Shown here: in pieces, positions 5,787-12,615 of the stretch
Numbering within the stretch: position 1 is the stretch's first letter
Layout: each line of letters starts with the position of its first letter
Source of the DNA: Anaerolineales bacterium UBA6663
Lineage (GTDB): Bacteria > Chloroflexota > Anaerolineae > Anaerolineales > UBA6663
Assembly: GCA_002455335.1 (NCBI GenBank)
Contig: DKKP01000175.1
Span: forward strand, 245 to 13,353
Length of the DNA stretch: 13,109 bases
Direction: 5' to 3'
Position numbers and translations under genes: made by a program
Notes under the pieces: generated by a model
Databases searched by the model: none
What the model was told of the DNA's origin: nothing
The model's input: the letters and a program-made list of their open reading frames with translations, nothing else

Positions 5787-6749
5787 CTAGGGCGTCACAA
5801 AAGTCTCGATCTGCGCGCCGGCCAGCTGTTCCTTGAGCCAGGACTGAACGGCCGCCGCGCGCAACGTCTCAAGCTGACCGGAGCTCAGGGCCCGATCCGG
5901 CTCGCGCGCTTCGACGCGCACGATGGCGTACCCCAGCGAGGTGGCGATCACGTCGCTCAGTTCGCCTGGCTGAAGCGCAAAAGCGGCCGCCTCGACCTCC
6001 GGCAACGTCAACGTGCCGCGCGCAAACCACCCCAGGTCGCCGCCGCCGACCCGGCTGCTGGCGTCCAACGAGTTCTCCAGGGCATACGATGCAAAATCCG
6101 CGCCACCCCGCAGCCCGGTCAGGAGCGCCTGCGCCTGGACCTCGGTGCCGACAAGGATGAGCAGCGCATGCACCTGCTCGGCCTGCGGGGCCACAGCGCC
6201 CGCCACCTGGGCCGTCATCTGGGCGCGCAGCAGATCGCGGCGCATCGCCTCTCGATAGGTTTCGGCTGTGTAGCCGATTGCTGCAAGGTATTGGGCGAAG
6301 GCATCGGCCCCGCCCCGTGCCTGTTCGGCTTGCGCCAGAGCCGCATCGACCGCCGCAGAGTCCACAGCCAGCCCGGCCGCTGTGGCGGCCTGCTCGATCA
6401 CGGCCGCCTCGATGACGGCCTGCAGCGCGGCCTCCGAGCAGACCGCCGGATCGCGGCCTGCCTGGGCGAAACCGATCTCACAAAGCTCCACTTCGGCCGT
6501 GTACGCCGCCACCGGGATCTCCACACCATTGACCCTGGCGGCTGGAGGCACGGGGGTAGCCGTAGGGGGCAGCGGCGTCTCGGTCGCCACCGGTTGCACT
6601 GAGGTTGACGTCGGCGGCGGCGGGTTGGTGGGCCCGGGCGTGATCTGCCCGCAGCCGGCGAGCAGGAGCGCGAGGAGCGTGGAGCGCAACGCGGAGTGCG
6701 CACGACGCACCACGCTCGACGCTCCCCGCCCCACGCTTTCGCCGTGCAT
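5787..6749 (-). CDS. PpiC/SurA-like peptidyl-prolyl isomerase lipoprotein
   Basis: 320 residues. A hydrophobic stretch (residues 21-32) ends in the lipobox LLAGC (Cys33), so the protein is a lipoprotein on the outer face of the membrane. Residues 40-70 are a Pro/Thr linker. Residues about 72-185 resemble the SurA N-terminal chaperone region (VNGVEIP, then helices). Residues about 192-282 match a parvulin domain: VHALLILV, GGADFASYALENS, GGGDLGWFARG, FALQPGELSDVIATSLGYAIVRV. By family it should fold or isomerise exported proteins, like PrsA. The ATG overlaps the RNase J stop (TGATG) and is preceded by GGTGGTGA, a good ribosome site. A GTG at 6713, with GGGGAG eight bases upstream, would remove a repeat-like N-terminal stretch and give a more normal signal peptide. 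Cys90 and Cys104 may pair. Confidence 0.85.
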   Translation of the reverse strand: MHGESVGRGASSVVRRAHSALRSTLLALLLAGCGQITPGPTNPPPPTSTSVQPVATETPLPPTATPVPPAARVNGVEIPVAAYTAEVELCEIGFAQAGRDPAVCSEAALQAVIEAAVIEQAATAAGLAVDSAAVDAALAQAEQARGGADAFAQYLAAIGYTAETYREAMRRDLLRAQMTAQVAGAVAPQAEQVHALLILVGTEVQAQALLTGLRGGADFASYALENSLDASSRVGGGDLGWFARGTLTLPEVEAAAFALQPGELSDVIATSLGYAIVRVEAREPDRALSSGQLETLRAAAVQSWLKEQLAGAQIETFVTP

Positions 6750-8389
6750 CAATTCACCACCGTGAAGATCGTCGGGCGGCGTTTGGTCTCGGTGTAGAAG
6801 TAATCGGCCAACGCCAGGCCGACTTTGTCCTTGATGACCTCGCGCTCGGCGCCCGCGTGCTTGAGCACAGTGGCCTGCACCTGGGCCCGGGCCCCGCCGA
6901 GCATCTCTTCAGAATCGCGCACGAAGACGAAACCCTTGGTCGTCAATTCGGGTATCGACACCAGCCCGCCCATCCCATCGAGCCGCAGGTCGACCACGAC
7001 CACGCCGTTCTCGGCCAGCGCCTCGCGTTCGCGCATGACGCTCGGCCCGATATCGCCCACGCCGCTGCCATCGACAAAGACATAGCCGCCCGGGATGCGG
7101 TCGCCGACGTGCATCTCGCCGTCCTTGAAGTCGATCACCGTGCCGTTCTCGATCACGGCGATCCTGTCGTTCGGGATGCCGACCTCGCGCGCGTTCGCGG
7201 CATGTTGATGCAGATGGCGCAGCTCGCCGTGGATCGGGATGAAGTGCTTGGGCTTGACCAGATGGATGAGCAGCTTCTGCTCCTCCTGGCTGGCGTGCCC
7301 CGAGACGTGCACTGGCGCGATCGGATCGTAGATCACGCGCGCGCCACGCTGCAGAAGCTTGTTGATCGTTCGATGCACCATCTCCTCGTTGCCCGGGATC
7401 GGGTGCGACGAGAACACCACGGTGTCGAGCTCGTGAAGATCGAACTGCCGGTTGCGCCCTTCGGCCAGCCGGCTGACGATCGAGCTCGGCTCACCCTGCG
7501 TGCCCGTAGTCATGATCACCACCTGCTTGGGCTTCATCCGTAGCGCCTCATCGATCGGCACGATCAGGCCGTCGGGCACATTGAGGTAGCTGAGCTTCTG
7601 GGCGATGCGCGAGTTCTCGATCATCGACGTGCCGACCAGCGCCAGCTTGCGTCCGTAACGCTCGGCGGCGTTCGCCGCCTGCTGGATGCGCGCGATCAGG
7701 GATGCAAACGTGGCGATGATCACCCGGCCCGGCGCTTCACGCAGCACCGCATCGAAGGCCGGGTCGATCACGGCCTCGGAGGGCGTCCAGCCGGCCTGCT
7801 CGGCGTTCGTCGAATCGGAGAGCAGGGCTAACACACCGCGCCCCGCGAACTCGGCCAGCTTGCTGTAATCGGTCGGCCAACCGTCGACCGGCGTGTGATC
7901 GAACTTGAAATCACCCGAGTGCACGATCATGCCGGCCGGCGTGTTGATCCCCAGCCCGACGCCATCGGGGATCGAATGGCAGACATGGAAGAACTCGACC
8001 CCGAATGGCCCGAGGTTGATCTTGTCGCCGGCGTGGATAGTGTTCAGGCTGACGTCGTCGTACATCTTGGCGCCGCGCAGCTTGACCTCGACAAGCCCGC
8101 GGGTCAATGGCGTGGCGTAGAGCGGGGCGTTGAACTCGGCCGCGATATGCTTGATCGCGCCTGTGTGATCCTCGTGGCCATGCGTGATCACGATGCCGTG
8201 CACCAGATCCTTTTTGTCGAGCAGCGAGCGATAGTCGGGGATGATGTAGTCGATGCCGAGCATGTCGTTTTCGGGGAACATCAGCCCGGCGTCGACGATC
8301 AGGGCGTCGTTGCCGTACTCGACGTACAGCATGTTCTTGCCGATCTCGCCGAGGCCACCGACCGGGATCAGACGAAGCGTTTGAGACAT
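6749..8389 (-). CDS. rnj: Ribonuclease J
   Basis: A 546-residue metallo-beta-lactamase/beta-CASP ribonuclease, close to the usual RNase J length of about 555. It has both endonuclease and 5'-to-3' exonuclease activity in the family and acts in mRNA turnover and rRNA maturation. Motifs: an N-terminal VGGLGEIGKN, the Zn-binding HGHEDH at 70-75, HSGDFKFDHTPVDG (motif III), LLSDSTNAEQAG (motif IV), the beta-CASP ATFASLIARIQQ and TTGTQGEPSS, VHVSGHASQEE, and FIPIHGELRHL (a late beta-CASP His). A C-terminal domain follows from about residue 455. The ATG has GAGGA eight bases upstream (8398-8402). The leader is long and structured and begins at a TATAAT promoter. The gene is coupled to the downstream lipoprotein gene. 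Confidence 0.97.
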   Translation of the reverse strand: MSQTLRLIPVGGLGEIGKNMLYVEYGNDALIVDAGLMFPENDMLGIDYIIPDYRSLLDKKDLVHGIVITHGHEDHTGAIKHIAAEFNAPLYATPLTRGLVEVKLRGAKMYDDVSLNTIHAGDKINLGPFGVEFFHVCHSIPDGVGLGINTPAGMIVHSGDFKFDHTPVDGWPTDYSKLAEFAGRGVLALLSDSTNAEQAGWTPSEAVIDPAFDAVLREAPGRVIIATFASLIARIQQAANAAERYGRKLALVGTSMIENSRIAQKLSYLNVPDGLIVPIDEALRMKPKQVVIMTTGTQGEPSSIVSRLAEGRNRQFDLHELDTVVFSSHPIPGNEEMVHRTINKLLQRGARVIYDPIAPVHVSGHASQEEQKLLIHLVKPKHFIPIHGELRHLHQHAANAREVGIPNDRIAVIENGTVIDFKDGEMHVGDRIPGGYVFVDGSGVGDIGPSVMREREALAENGVVVVDLRLDGMGGLVSIPELTTKGFVFVRDSEEMLGGARAQVQATVLKHAGAEREVIKDKVGLALADYFYTETKRRPTIFTVVN

Positions 8390-8534
8390 GGGTCAAATCC
8401 TCACCACGGGGTACAAGCGGCCAGCGGCCGCAAAGATTGCTTTGGGCAGACGCCATCCGCAGCCCGGGCCGGGCCGACGGCGCCGCAACGCACATTGAGG
8501 GCTGAGGGGAGACGGATCACCGCACACGAACATC

Positions 8535-8555
8535 CGCCCGAGGATCTCTCGGGCG
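8535..8555 (-). promoter_or_regulatory. Stem-loop in the rnj 5' leader
   Basis: A perfect 8-bp inverted repeat, CGCCCGAG (8535-8542) and CTCGGGCG (8548-8555), with a five-base loop. If transcription starts near 8575, the hairpin is about 20 bases from the rnj mRNA 5' end. Structured leaders that feed back on the ribonuclease are known for E. coli rne. A similar role here, or protection from RNase J's own 5' exonuclease, is inference. Confidence 0.5.
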
Positions 8556-8581
8556 CGACAACGCGTTCACTTAATCGAACA

Positions 8582-8587
8582 ATTATA
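8582..8587 (-). promoter_or_regulatory. Candidate rnj promoter -10 (TATAAT)
   Basis: A perfect TATAAT on the minus strand (8587-8582) in an AT-rich patch of an otherwise GC-rich region. The hexamer 17 bases upstream, CGCAAG, is a poor -35, so an activator may be needed. A tandem TCGGCAAC repeat lies immediately upstream (8610-8625) and could be its site. Confidence 0.5.
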
Positions 8588-8609
8588 CCGTAGCGCCCTG
8601 CAGCCTTGC

Positions 8610-8625
8610 GTTGCCGAGTTGCCGA
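8610..8625. repeat. Tandem 8-mer next to the rnj promoter
   Basis: GTTGCCGA occurs twice with no gap at 8610-8617 and 8618-8625 (TCGGCAAC twice on the minus strand). It abuts the -35 position of the rnj promoter. It may be a chance duplication or a binding site. Confidence 0.4.
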
Positions 8626-8706
8626 AGTGTGCACGGGCGAGTTGATGCTGTTGGCAAACTGGCAGAGCCCGTCGCCGGGATGACGAGCCACAGCCGGGAA
8701 CATTTG

Positions 8707-8727
8707 TGCTATCCTCGCGGGTGGAGG
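8707..8727 (+). promoter_or_regulatory. Extended -10 and ribosome site of the DinB-family gene
   Basis: TGCTATCCT (8707-8715) is an extended -10, and GTGGAGG (8721-8727) is a strong ribosome site five bases before the ATG at 8733. This fixes the start, although a GTG at 8706 is in frame. The -35 (around GCCACA, 8687-8692) is weak. Transcription near 8722 would place the ribosome site at the very 5' end. Confidence 0.4.
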
Positions 8728-8732
8728 CACTC

Positions 8733-9248
8733 ATGACCCACCCACTCGTCTTGCAACTTCGTTATGCCCGGAGCGAATTTCAACGTGGGCTGATCGGCGT
8801 CACCGATGAAGAGGCTCAGCGCCGATTCCTGCCCATGAACAGCATCGGCTGGAACGTCGGCCACCTGGCCTGGCAGGAGCAGCGCTACTGGTTGACGCGC
8901 GCCCAGGGCCGCGTGCTCCGGCCCGACATCCAAGAGGCCTACGCCTACGGCGCTCCCGCCTGCACGCCCACGCTGGCGGAGGTTCAAAGCGCCTGGGCCG
9001 AGATCACGGCCGCGGTCGACCCATGGCTTGATTCCGTGACCGGCGCGACGCTGACGACCGTCGCCGTCACGGCCGAGCGCGACGGCCGGGCCGTGCCGAT
9101 CACGTTCGGCAACCTGCTGCTGCGCACGATCTACCACTACTGGTATCACAACGGCGAGAACCAGGCGATCCGGCAGATGCTTGGACACACCGGGCTGCCG
9201 GACTTCGTCGGCGACATCGACATCGAAGCGCCGTATCTTCCGGAGTGA
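8733..9248 (+). CDS. DinB-family protein
   Basis: 171 residues, with the length and helical pattern of the DinB/YfiT four-helix metal-binding superfamily. Likely metal histidines are in WNVGHLAWQEQRYW (His49, after the first helix) and in IYHYWYHNGENQAIRQMLGH near residues 138-157. The HNGENQAIRQMLG stretch is typical of DinB proteins described as damage-inducible or thiol-dependent transferase-like. The substrate cannot be predicted. It is cytosolic, with no signal peptide. Seven bases separate its stop from the next gene, whose ribosome site lies inside this gene's last codons, so the two form a unit. Confidence 0.85.
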   Translation: MTHPLVLQLRYARSEFQRGLIGVTDEEAQRRFLPMNSIGWNVGHLAWQEQRYWLTRAQGRVLRPDIQEAYAYGAPACTPTLAEVQSAWAEITAAVDPWLDSVTGATLTTVAVTAERDGRAVPITFGNLLLRTIYHYWYHNGENQAIRQMLGHTGLPDFVGDIDIEAPYLPE

Positions 9249-9255
9249 AGCCGCC

Positions 9256-10194
9256 ATGGCCGAAGGCTTCTTCGCCCCCAGGCGGCTTCGCCCCGGCGCC
9301 GTGTTCGGCGTCGCGGCGCCGTCGACCCCGGTCGGCCCACAGCAGCACGCGCAACTCAGACAGGGCATCGCTGTCATCCAGGAGCTTGGCTTCGAGGTCC
9401 GGCCGGCGCCGGGCCTCGCCGGCGCGGCGCTCGGCTACGCCGCCAGCGGGGCCGAGAAGGCCGCGGATCTCAACGCCCTGTTTGCCGATCCGGCGATCGA
9501 CGCCGTAATCTGCGCTCAAGGCGGAATGACCGCCAACGCCTGTCTGCCTTTCCTCGACTGGGCGTTGATCCGCACCCATCCCAAACCCTTTATCGGCATC
9601 AGCGACATTACGGTGCTGCTGAACGCCATCACGACCCGCACCGGCCTGATCACGTTTCACGGCGACGACTTGCTTTGGGGCCTCGGACGGACGACGACGG
9701 CCTACAACCGCGGGGAGTTCGTGGCCGCGTATGCGCAGGGCCGGCTCGGCCCGATCCCGGCCAATCGGCCGCGAGCCTCACTGCGCGGCGGCGTGGCCGA
9801 AGGTCGGCTGTGGGGCGGCAACCTCACGGCGCTGCTCAAGCTGGCAGGGACGCCGTACTGGCCGGATCTGCGCGGCGCGCTCCTGTTCCTCGAGGAGATC
9901 GATCTCGCGCCGGACCGCTGCGACTGCATGCTGACTCAGCTTGAGCAGATGGGGGTCTTCGACCAGATCACGGGGGTCGTGATCGGCTACGTGGACGGGC
10001 AGGACGGGATCCTGACGCCGGAGCACACCCTCGGCGGGATCTTGCTGCGCCTGACGGTTGGCCGGAGATTCCCGATCCTCAAGACCGAGGACTTCGGCCA
10101 CAACTGCCCAAACACGGTGCTGCCGATCGGAGCCAGGGCCCGACTGGACGCCGACGCCCTGGAGCTGTCGCTGCTCGAGCCCTACGTGGTCTGA
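9256..10194 (+). CDS. LD-carboxypeptidase, peptidase family S66 (LdcA/MccF-like)
   Basis: 312 residues. Family members cleave the L,D-peptide bond of murein tetrapeptides during cell-wall recycling (LdcA) or remove microcin C-type toxic acyl-adenylates (MccF). The Ser-Glu-His triad is visible: Ser116 in FIGISDIT, Glu213 or Glu214 in LFLEEID, and His282 in TEDFGHNCPN. Other family marks are the N-terminal RPGAVFGVAAPS, CAQGG at 86-90 and GRLWGGNLTAL at 183-193. There is no signal peptide, so it acts in the cytosol. The ATG at 9256 is chosen over an upstream in-frame start because it opens the domain and has GGAG at 9242-9245. It is paired with the DinB-family gene, and its last 13 bases overlap the convergent kinase gene. 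A role in recycling or toxin resistance cannot be decided from sequence. Confidence 0.92.
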   Translation: MAEGFFAPRRLRPGAVFGVAAPSTPVGPQQHAQLRQGIAVIQELGFEVRPAPGLAGAALGYAASGAEKAADLNALFADPAIDAVICAQGGMTANACLPFLDWALIRTHPKPFIGISDITVLLNAITTRTGLITFHGDDLLWGLGRTTTAYNRGEFVAAYAQGRLGPIPANRPRASLRGGVAEGRLWGGNLTALLKLAGTPYWPDLRGALLFLEEIDLAPDRCDCMLTQLEQMGVFDQITGVVIGYVDGQDGILTPEHTLGGILLRLTVGRRFPILKTEDFGHNCPNTVLPIGARARLDADALELSLLEPYVV

Positions 10195-11618
10195 GGCTTT
10201 CCGGCGCCGCTCAAGGCCTCGGCGGCGTCGCCGCTCGGGCGATCGGGGATCGTGAACGTGATCGACGTGCCCTGACCGACGGCGGAGTCTGCCCGGATGG
10301 TCCCGCCATGGGCTTCGATGATCGCGCGCACGATCGCCAGCCCGAGCCCTGTGCCTTCGCCGTGCATCTCGGTGCGCGACTTGTCGGCGCGGTACAGTCG
10401 ATCGAAGATGTAAGGAAGATCCTCGGGCGCGATGCCCTCGCCCGTATCCTGCACCCTGAACATCACGGCGCCATCGGCGTAGCGCGCGCCGAGCGTGATC
10501 GTGCCACCTGTCGAGGTGTGGCGGAGCGCGTTGCTGAGCAGATTGGCAAAGACCTGCGCCAGGCGGCCTTCATCCATCGGGATCGTGGGCACAGGCGCTG
10601 AAGTATCGAGCGCAAGCGCGACGCCATTTTGCGAGGCCTGATGGCCAAACGCCGCCGCTGCCTGGCGCAACAGGCTGTGGGCTTCGACCGGCTCGAGCAT
10701 CAGGTTGAGCTCGCCGGCGTCGGCCTGCGAGAGCACACGCAGGTCGCCGACCAGATCCTGTAACCGCTCGATCTCGCTGTAGATCACGTCCATGCGCTCG
10801 GTCGTCGGCGCAAGATCGCCGTCGCGCATCGACTCGACGTAGCCGCTGATCACGGTGAGCGGCGTGCGCAACTCATGCGCCACGTCGGCCGTCATCTGGC
10901 GGCGCGCGTTGTTCGAGCGCGCCAGCTCACGGCTCATGCGGTTGAACGACTTGGCCAGCTCGCCGATCTCGTCGCGCGAGGTCACGGGCACTTCGGCGCC
11001 CAACTCGCCGGCAGTCATGCGATGCGTCGCCTCGGTCAGCGCGTTGAGCGGGCCGGTAAGGGTCCGCGATAGCAGGAAGCCCATGATCACGGCGACCAGG
11101 ATCGCGCCGCCCGCGGCCAGCGCCAGCGCCCGATCGGTGCGCTGCAGAAACGCGCTCTCCTCCGGTGAGAGCCCGGGGCGCTGCGGCGCGGTCAGGATCG
11201 TGCCGACCACCACGCCATCGACCTCGACGGGGTAGCCGGCCGCCACCATCTGCGAAGGCACCTGAGCGCCGACCAGGTAGTCGGGGTACAACGGAAGCAC
11301 GATCGTTCCGGCGGCATCCGCCAGCCCAAACAGGGAACGGCGTTCGGGGTTCTCGCCCGACGGCCCCTCTTCGCCGGATCGCGGGGGAAAATCGCGTCGC
11401 TCGAGCGGCAGGTTTGCGAGCGTGATCCCCTCCAGCGTGCCCTGGGCCGTGTAGTAGGCCGCAATCGCCTCGCTGAAGTCGCCGCGCCCGCGCTCGATCA
11501 CGAGTTGATCGAAGTCGCCGGCGTTGGAGGTCCTGACGATCACGGCGACGAGCCCCGCAACGGCGATGGCCACGACGATGAAGGCGAGCGTGAGTTTGCG
11601 GGCCAGGGACTGCAGCAT
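10182..11618 (-). CDS. HAMP-domain sensor histidine kinase (BaeS/ResE-like)
   Basis: 478 residues. A first transmembrane helix at about 8-28, an extracytoplasmic sensor region at about 30-163 with a Pro/Gly/Glu-rich insert near 77-95, and a second helix at about 164-184. Then come a HAMP domain (SRTLTGPLNALTEAT through RDEIGELAKSFNRM), the H-box VAHELRTPLTVISGY with His248 as phosphorylation site, the N-box NLLSNALRHT with Asn363, DTGEGI at 391-396, an F-box-like YIFDRLYR, and GEGTGLGLAIV at 420-430. All kinase motifs are intact. The signal is unknown. The ATG at 11618 is two bases after the regulator stop, with GGAG eight bases before it. A TTG at 11624 is in frame but too close to that site. 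It is the partner of the adjacent response regulator. Confidence 0.95.
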   Translation of the reverse strand: MLQSLARKLTLAFIVVAIAVAGLVAVIVRTSNAGDFDQLVIERGRGDFSEAIAAYYTAQGTLEGITLANLPLERRDFPPRSGEEGPSGENPERRSLFGLADAAGTIVLPLYPDYLVGAQVPSQMVAAGYPVEVDGVVVGTILTAPQRPGLSPEESAFLQRTDRALALAAGGAILVAVIMGFLLSRTLTGPLNALTEATHRMTAGELGAEVPVTSRDEIGELAKSFNRMSRELARSNNARRQMTADVAHELRTPLTVISGYVESMRDGDLAPTTERMDVIYSEIERLQDLVGDLRVLSQADAGELNLMLEPVEAHSLLRQAAAAFGHQASQNGVALALDTSAPVPTIPMDEGRLAQVFANLLSNALRHTSTGGTITLGARYADGAVMFRVQDTGEGIAPEDLPYIFDRLYRADKSRTEMHGEGTGLGLAIVRAIIEAHGGTIRADSAVGQGTSITFTIPDRPSGDAAEALSGAGKPQTT

Positions 11619-11620
11619 GC

Positions 11621-12322
11621 TCAACGCTCCGTCGCCGCGAACCGATAACCGACGCCGAACACGGTCTCGATGTGCGACGGGTTGTCGGGATCGGGCTCGA
11701 CCTTGATCCGCAGATTGCGGACATGGACGTTGAGCGTGCGTTCCAGGCCGTCGAAGCCGTTCTCGGAGAGCCGGTCGGCGAGCTGCTGGCGCGTGAGCAC
11801 CTGGCCCGGCACCGACATCAAGAGGCGCAGCAGGTTGAACTCGGTCGGCGTCAGGTTGACCGGCGCCTCGCGCACAGTCACGGTGTGCGTCGCTTCATCG
11901 AGCACGATGTCGCCGCCGCGCAAGGCGGCCTTCGAAGAGCCTCCTGTGGGATCGCTACGCCTGAGCACGGCCCGGATGCGGGCCGCGAGCTCGCGCATCC
12001 GAAACGGTTTGATGACGTAGTCGTCGGCGCCGAGCTCCAGCCCAAGCACCGTATCGGTCTCCTCCTCGCGCGCCGTGATGATGATCACTGGCACGCTCCG
12101 GTCGCGCCGGTACTCCTTGAGGAAGGCGTAGCCGTCCATCTCGGGCATCATGATATCGAGCAGGATGACGTCCGGCGTGAAATGCCGCGCGGCGTACAGG
12201 GCCTCGCGGCCGTTGACCGCCGTCTCCACCTGATAGCCCTGGCCGGTCAGATACTCGCTGAGCAGCTGACGCACGTTGGCTTTGTCGTCGACCACGAGGA
12301 TTCGCTTCGTCACATCCATCAT
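11621..12322 (-). CDS. OmpR/PhoB-family response regulator
   Basis: 233 residues from the first ATG. The receiver domain (about 6-122) has Asp12 and Asp13, the phospho-acceptor Asp56 in VILLDIMMPEMDG, Thr83 and Lys105 in IKPF. A winged-helix DNA-binding domain (about 136-231) includes LTPTEFNLLRLLM, LSENGF, the recognition helix TLNVHVRNLRIKVE and GVGYRF. It works with the downstream kinase. The start is uncertain: ATG codons at 12322 and 12319, a GTG at 12313 that gives the typical MTKRILVVDD opening, and an upstream GTG at 12346 are all in frame. None has a good ribosome site. TAGAAT (12326-12321) lies seven bases before the 12313 GTG, so a leaderless start there is possible. Confidence 0.95.
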   Translation of the reverse strand: MMDVTKRILVVDDKANVRQLLSEYLTGQGYQVETAVNGREALYAARHFTPDVILLDIMMPEMDGYAFLKEYRRDRSVPVIIITAREEETDTVLGLELGADDYVIKPFRMRELAARIRAVLRRSDPTGGSSKAALRGGDIVLDEATHTVTVREAPVNLTPTEFNLLRLLMSVPGQVLTRQQLADRLSENGFDGLERTLNVHVRNLRIKVEPDPDNPSHIETVFGVGYRFAATER

Positions 12323-12408
12323 TCTACTTGCATCGGCCGCGCCCACTTGCCGCCACGCGTCCGTTTTTGCCTCCGTGTCCCACGATAGTAAGTGGGTGTT
12401 CAGATTTG

Positions 12409-12449
12409 ATTTAGCGCCGATATTTAGCGCCCGTTAAGGCGCTTCTCAA
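12409..12449 (-). promoter_or_regulatory. Promoter of the two-component pair with tandem operator-like repeats
   Basis: Minus-strand TTGAGA (12449-12444), a 17-base spacer and TAAATA (12426-12421) form a good promoter. ATTTAGCGCC occurs twice, at 12409-12418 and 12422-12431, starting 13 bases apart, across the -10 and start-site region. An inverted AGCGCC-N6-GGCGCT (12426-12431 and 12438-12443) fills the spacer. OmpR-type regulators bind tandem direct repeats, so autoregulation is plausible but inferred. Between this promoter and the regulator ATG lies a leader of about 90 bases with a weak CCCAC/GTGGG hairpin (12379-12396). Confidence 0.45.
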
Positions 12450-12511
12450 CCCGTCTTAGCCAGTTCTGAACGCCTGCCGGTTAAGATCCCGCCCAATCAG
12501 ATCAGAGAACG

Positions 12512-12569
12512 GGGTGTGCCGGCGGGTGCTGCGTGGGCCAAGCCCCACGCGGCACCCGCCATCACACCC
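12512..12569 (+). repeat. Large hairpin in the leader of the DUF4405 gene
   Basis: Arms 12521-12537 and 12544-12560 pair over 17 positions with one G-U, around a six-base loop (CCAAGC). After a 2-by-2 internal loop, GGGTGTG (12512-12518) pairs with CACACCC (12563-12569). The total is 24 base pairs. It ends 46 bases before the ATG at 12616 and has no T-tract, so it is not an intrinsic terminator. It may be an mRNA leader structure or a dispersed palindromic repeat. A possible -10 upstream, TAAGAT (12482-12487), lacks a good -35. Confidence 0.6.
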
Positions 12570-12615
12570 ATAACCCAACGGGGTCGCCGTGATGCAAATG
12601 GAGGATAGAGAACGA

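Larger units (their letters stand above)
8390..8732. other. Divergent intergenic region between rnj and dinB-like gene
   Basis: 343 bases without a convincing gene. Toward rnj it holds a ribosome site (8398-8402), a 5' leader of about 185 bases with a strong stem-loop (8535-8555), a TATAAT -10 (8582-8587) and a tandem 8-mer (8610-8625). Toward the plus-strand gene it holds a TGCTATCCT extended -10 (8707-8715) and GTGGAGG (8721-8727). The open frame that crosses it on the minus strand has an arginine/proline-rich, shadow-like product. Confidence 0.7.

Noticed and set aside
4938..6602. 554-codon open frame on the plus strand
   Set aside because: It lies antisense to the Thr/Pro protein and the PpiC lipoprotein, both of which have clear domains. 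The product is Arg/Gly-rich with no motif; high GC lowers stop frequency in this frame.
8401..8730. 109-codon minus-strand frame in the rnj/dinB intergenic region
   Set aside because: It crosses both promoters and the leader hairpin, has no ribosome site and an uninformative composition.
12324..12353. Ten-codon GTG-to-TAG leader peptide just before the response regulator
   Set aside because: The only ribosome-like GGAGG is 13 bases away from the GTG, and nothing in the peptide suggests attenuation.
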